Source of the DNA: CAZQSL01 sp964595945
Lineage (GTDB): Bacteria; UBP15; UBA6099; JAJRTR01
Length of the DNA: 22,804 bases
Direction of reading: 5' to 3'
Assembly (NCBI GenBank): GCA_964595945.1
Contig: CAZQSL010000052.1
Coordinates: forward strand, 1-22,804
In this document: in pieces, positions 22,613 to 22,804 of the stretch
How positions within the stretch are numbered: the stretch's first letter is position 1
Layout of the letters: each line of letters begins with the position of its first letter
The notes under the pieces: model-generated
Told to the model about the DNA's origin: nothing
The model's input: only the letters and a program-made list of their open reading frames with translations
Databases searched by the model: none
Translations under genes and position numbers: made by a program

Positions 22613-22804
22613 TCAACAGCGGTTTTTATCCATTTTGACAACTCCGCCAATGACCGCATCCCACATAGCCATGACCCTCTCCATCGCGAATCTTTCAGTC
22701 ACCGACACCGCGGCGCGGCCAAGACGGTCTCTTTCGGATTTATCCCCCATCAGCCTGCCCATCACCTCAGCCATCCGCCCCACGTCATCCACCGGTACAA
22801 GCAC
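22613..22804 (-). CDS. Glycosyltransferase family 4, C-terminal end (partial)
   Basis: The gene enters the window from the right and only its last 63 residues are visible. They read LVPVDDVGRMAEVMGRLMGDKSERDRLGRAAVSVTERFAMERVMAMWDAVI. This is the end of a GT-B fold (Glycos_transf_1): a P-x-D-x-x-x-LA position, a short helix and the closing R-A-x-x-x-x-x-F-S-type region followed by W-x-x-x-. It would transfer a sugar from a nucleotide donor. The radical SAM gene starts 70 bases further on, so all three minus-strand genes probably form one unit. The N-terminal acceptor domain is outside the window. Confidence 0.8.
   Translation of the reverse strand: MLVPVDDVGRMAEVMGRLMGDKSERDRLGRAAVSVTERFAMERVMAMWDAVIGGVVKMDKNRC

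Noticed and set aside
1..22804. CRISPR array or direct-repeat array
   Set aside because: No regular repeat-spacer pattern was seen in any gene-free stretch.

Overview
The window reads as part of a bacterial chromosome with normal, dense housekeeping gene content. The organism makes flagella and type IV pili, uses a B12-dependent (class II) ribonucleotide reductase, and carries a large SRP RNA with an Alu domain like that of Bacillus next to dnaX-ybaB-recR. The secreted proteins and glycan genes suggest a diderm-type, deep-branching or candidate phylum. I cannot name the phylum from sequence alone. Coding strands are rich in C and A and poor in G on both strands, so the codon style is fairly uniform.

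Layout. 1-1990: a long palindromic intergenic repeat, then triosephosphate isomerase and an SRPBCC-type protein, both on the minus strand with their own promoters. 1990-3710: a strong plus-strand promoter, about 750 bp without a convincing gene but with several hairpins, then a short flagellin gene and its terminator. 3820-5227: a secreted protein with a duplicated cysteine-rich tail, and a small HAD phosphatase. 5228-6217: a gene-free stretch with what look like mobile-element relics (a broken transposase and a group II intron domain V). 6218-9605: a minus-strand set of two PilT ATPases followed by a secreted leucine-rich repeat protein. 9606-10196: a regulatory region with DnaA-box-like sites and two CCACA/TGTGG palindromes around the nrdJ promoter. 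10197-12683: nrdJ. 12684-13260: an intergenic region with a small-RNA-like unit and a second terminator. 13261-16796: one strong promoter, the SRP RNA inside an extended processing stem, then dnaX-ybaB-recR. 16874-18207: a NYN-domain protein and an unknown membrane protein. 18229-20164: DUF72 and a stand-alone CHASE2 protein, divergently transcribed. 20209-22804: a minus-strand surface-glycan set (GT4 fragment, B12-type radical SAM, GT2).

How the genes work together. The SRP RNA-dnaX-ybaB-recR block links protein targeting, replication and recombination genes, probably in one transcript from which the SRP RNA is cut out. The PilT pair would drive pilus retraction. The nrdJ promoter may couple dNTP supply to replication through DnaA and an NrdR-like repressor. 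The least explained parts are the flagellin upstream region, the cysteine-rich secreted protein, the 5228-6217 relic region and the non-coding region after nrdJ.
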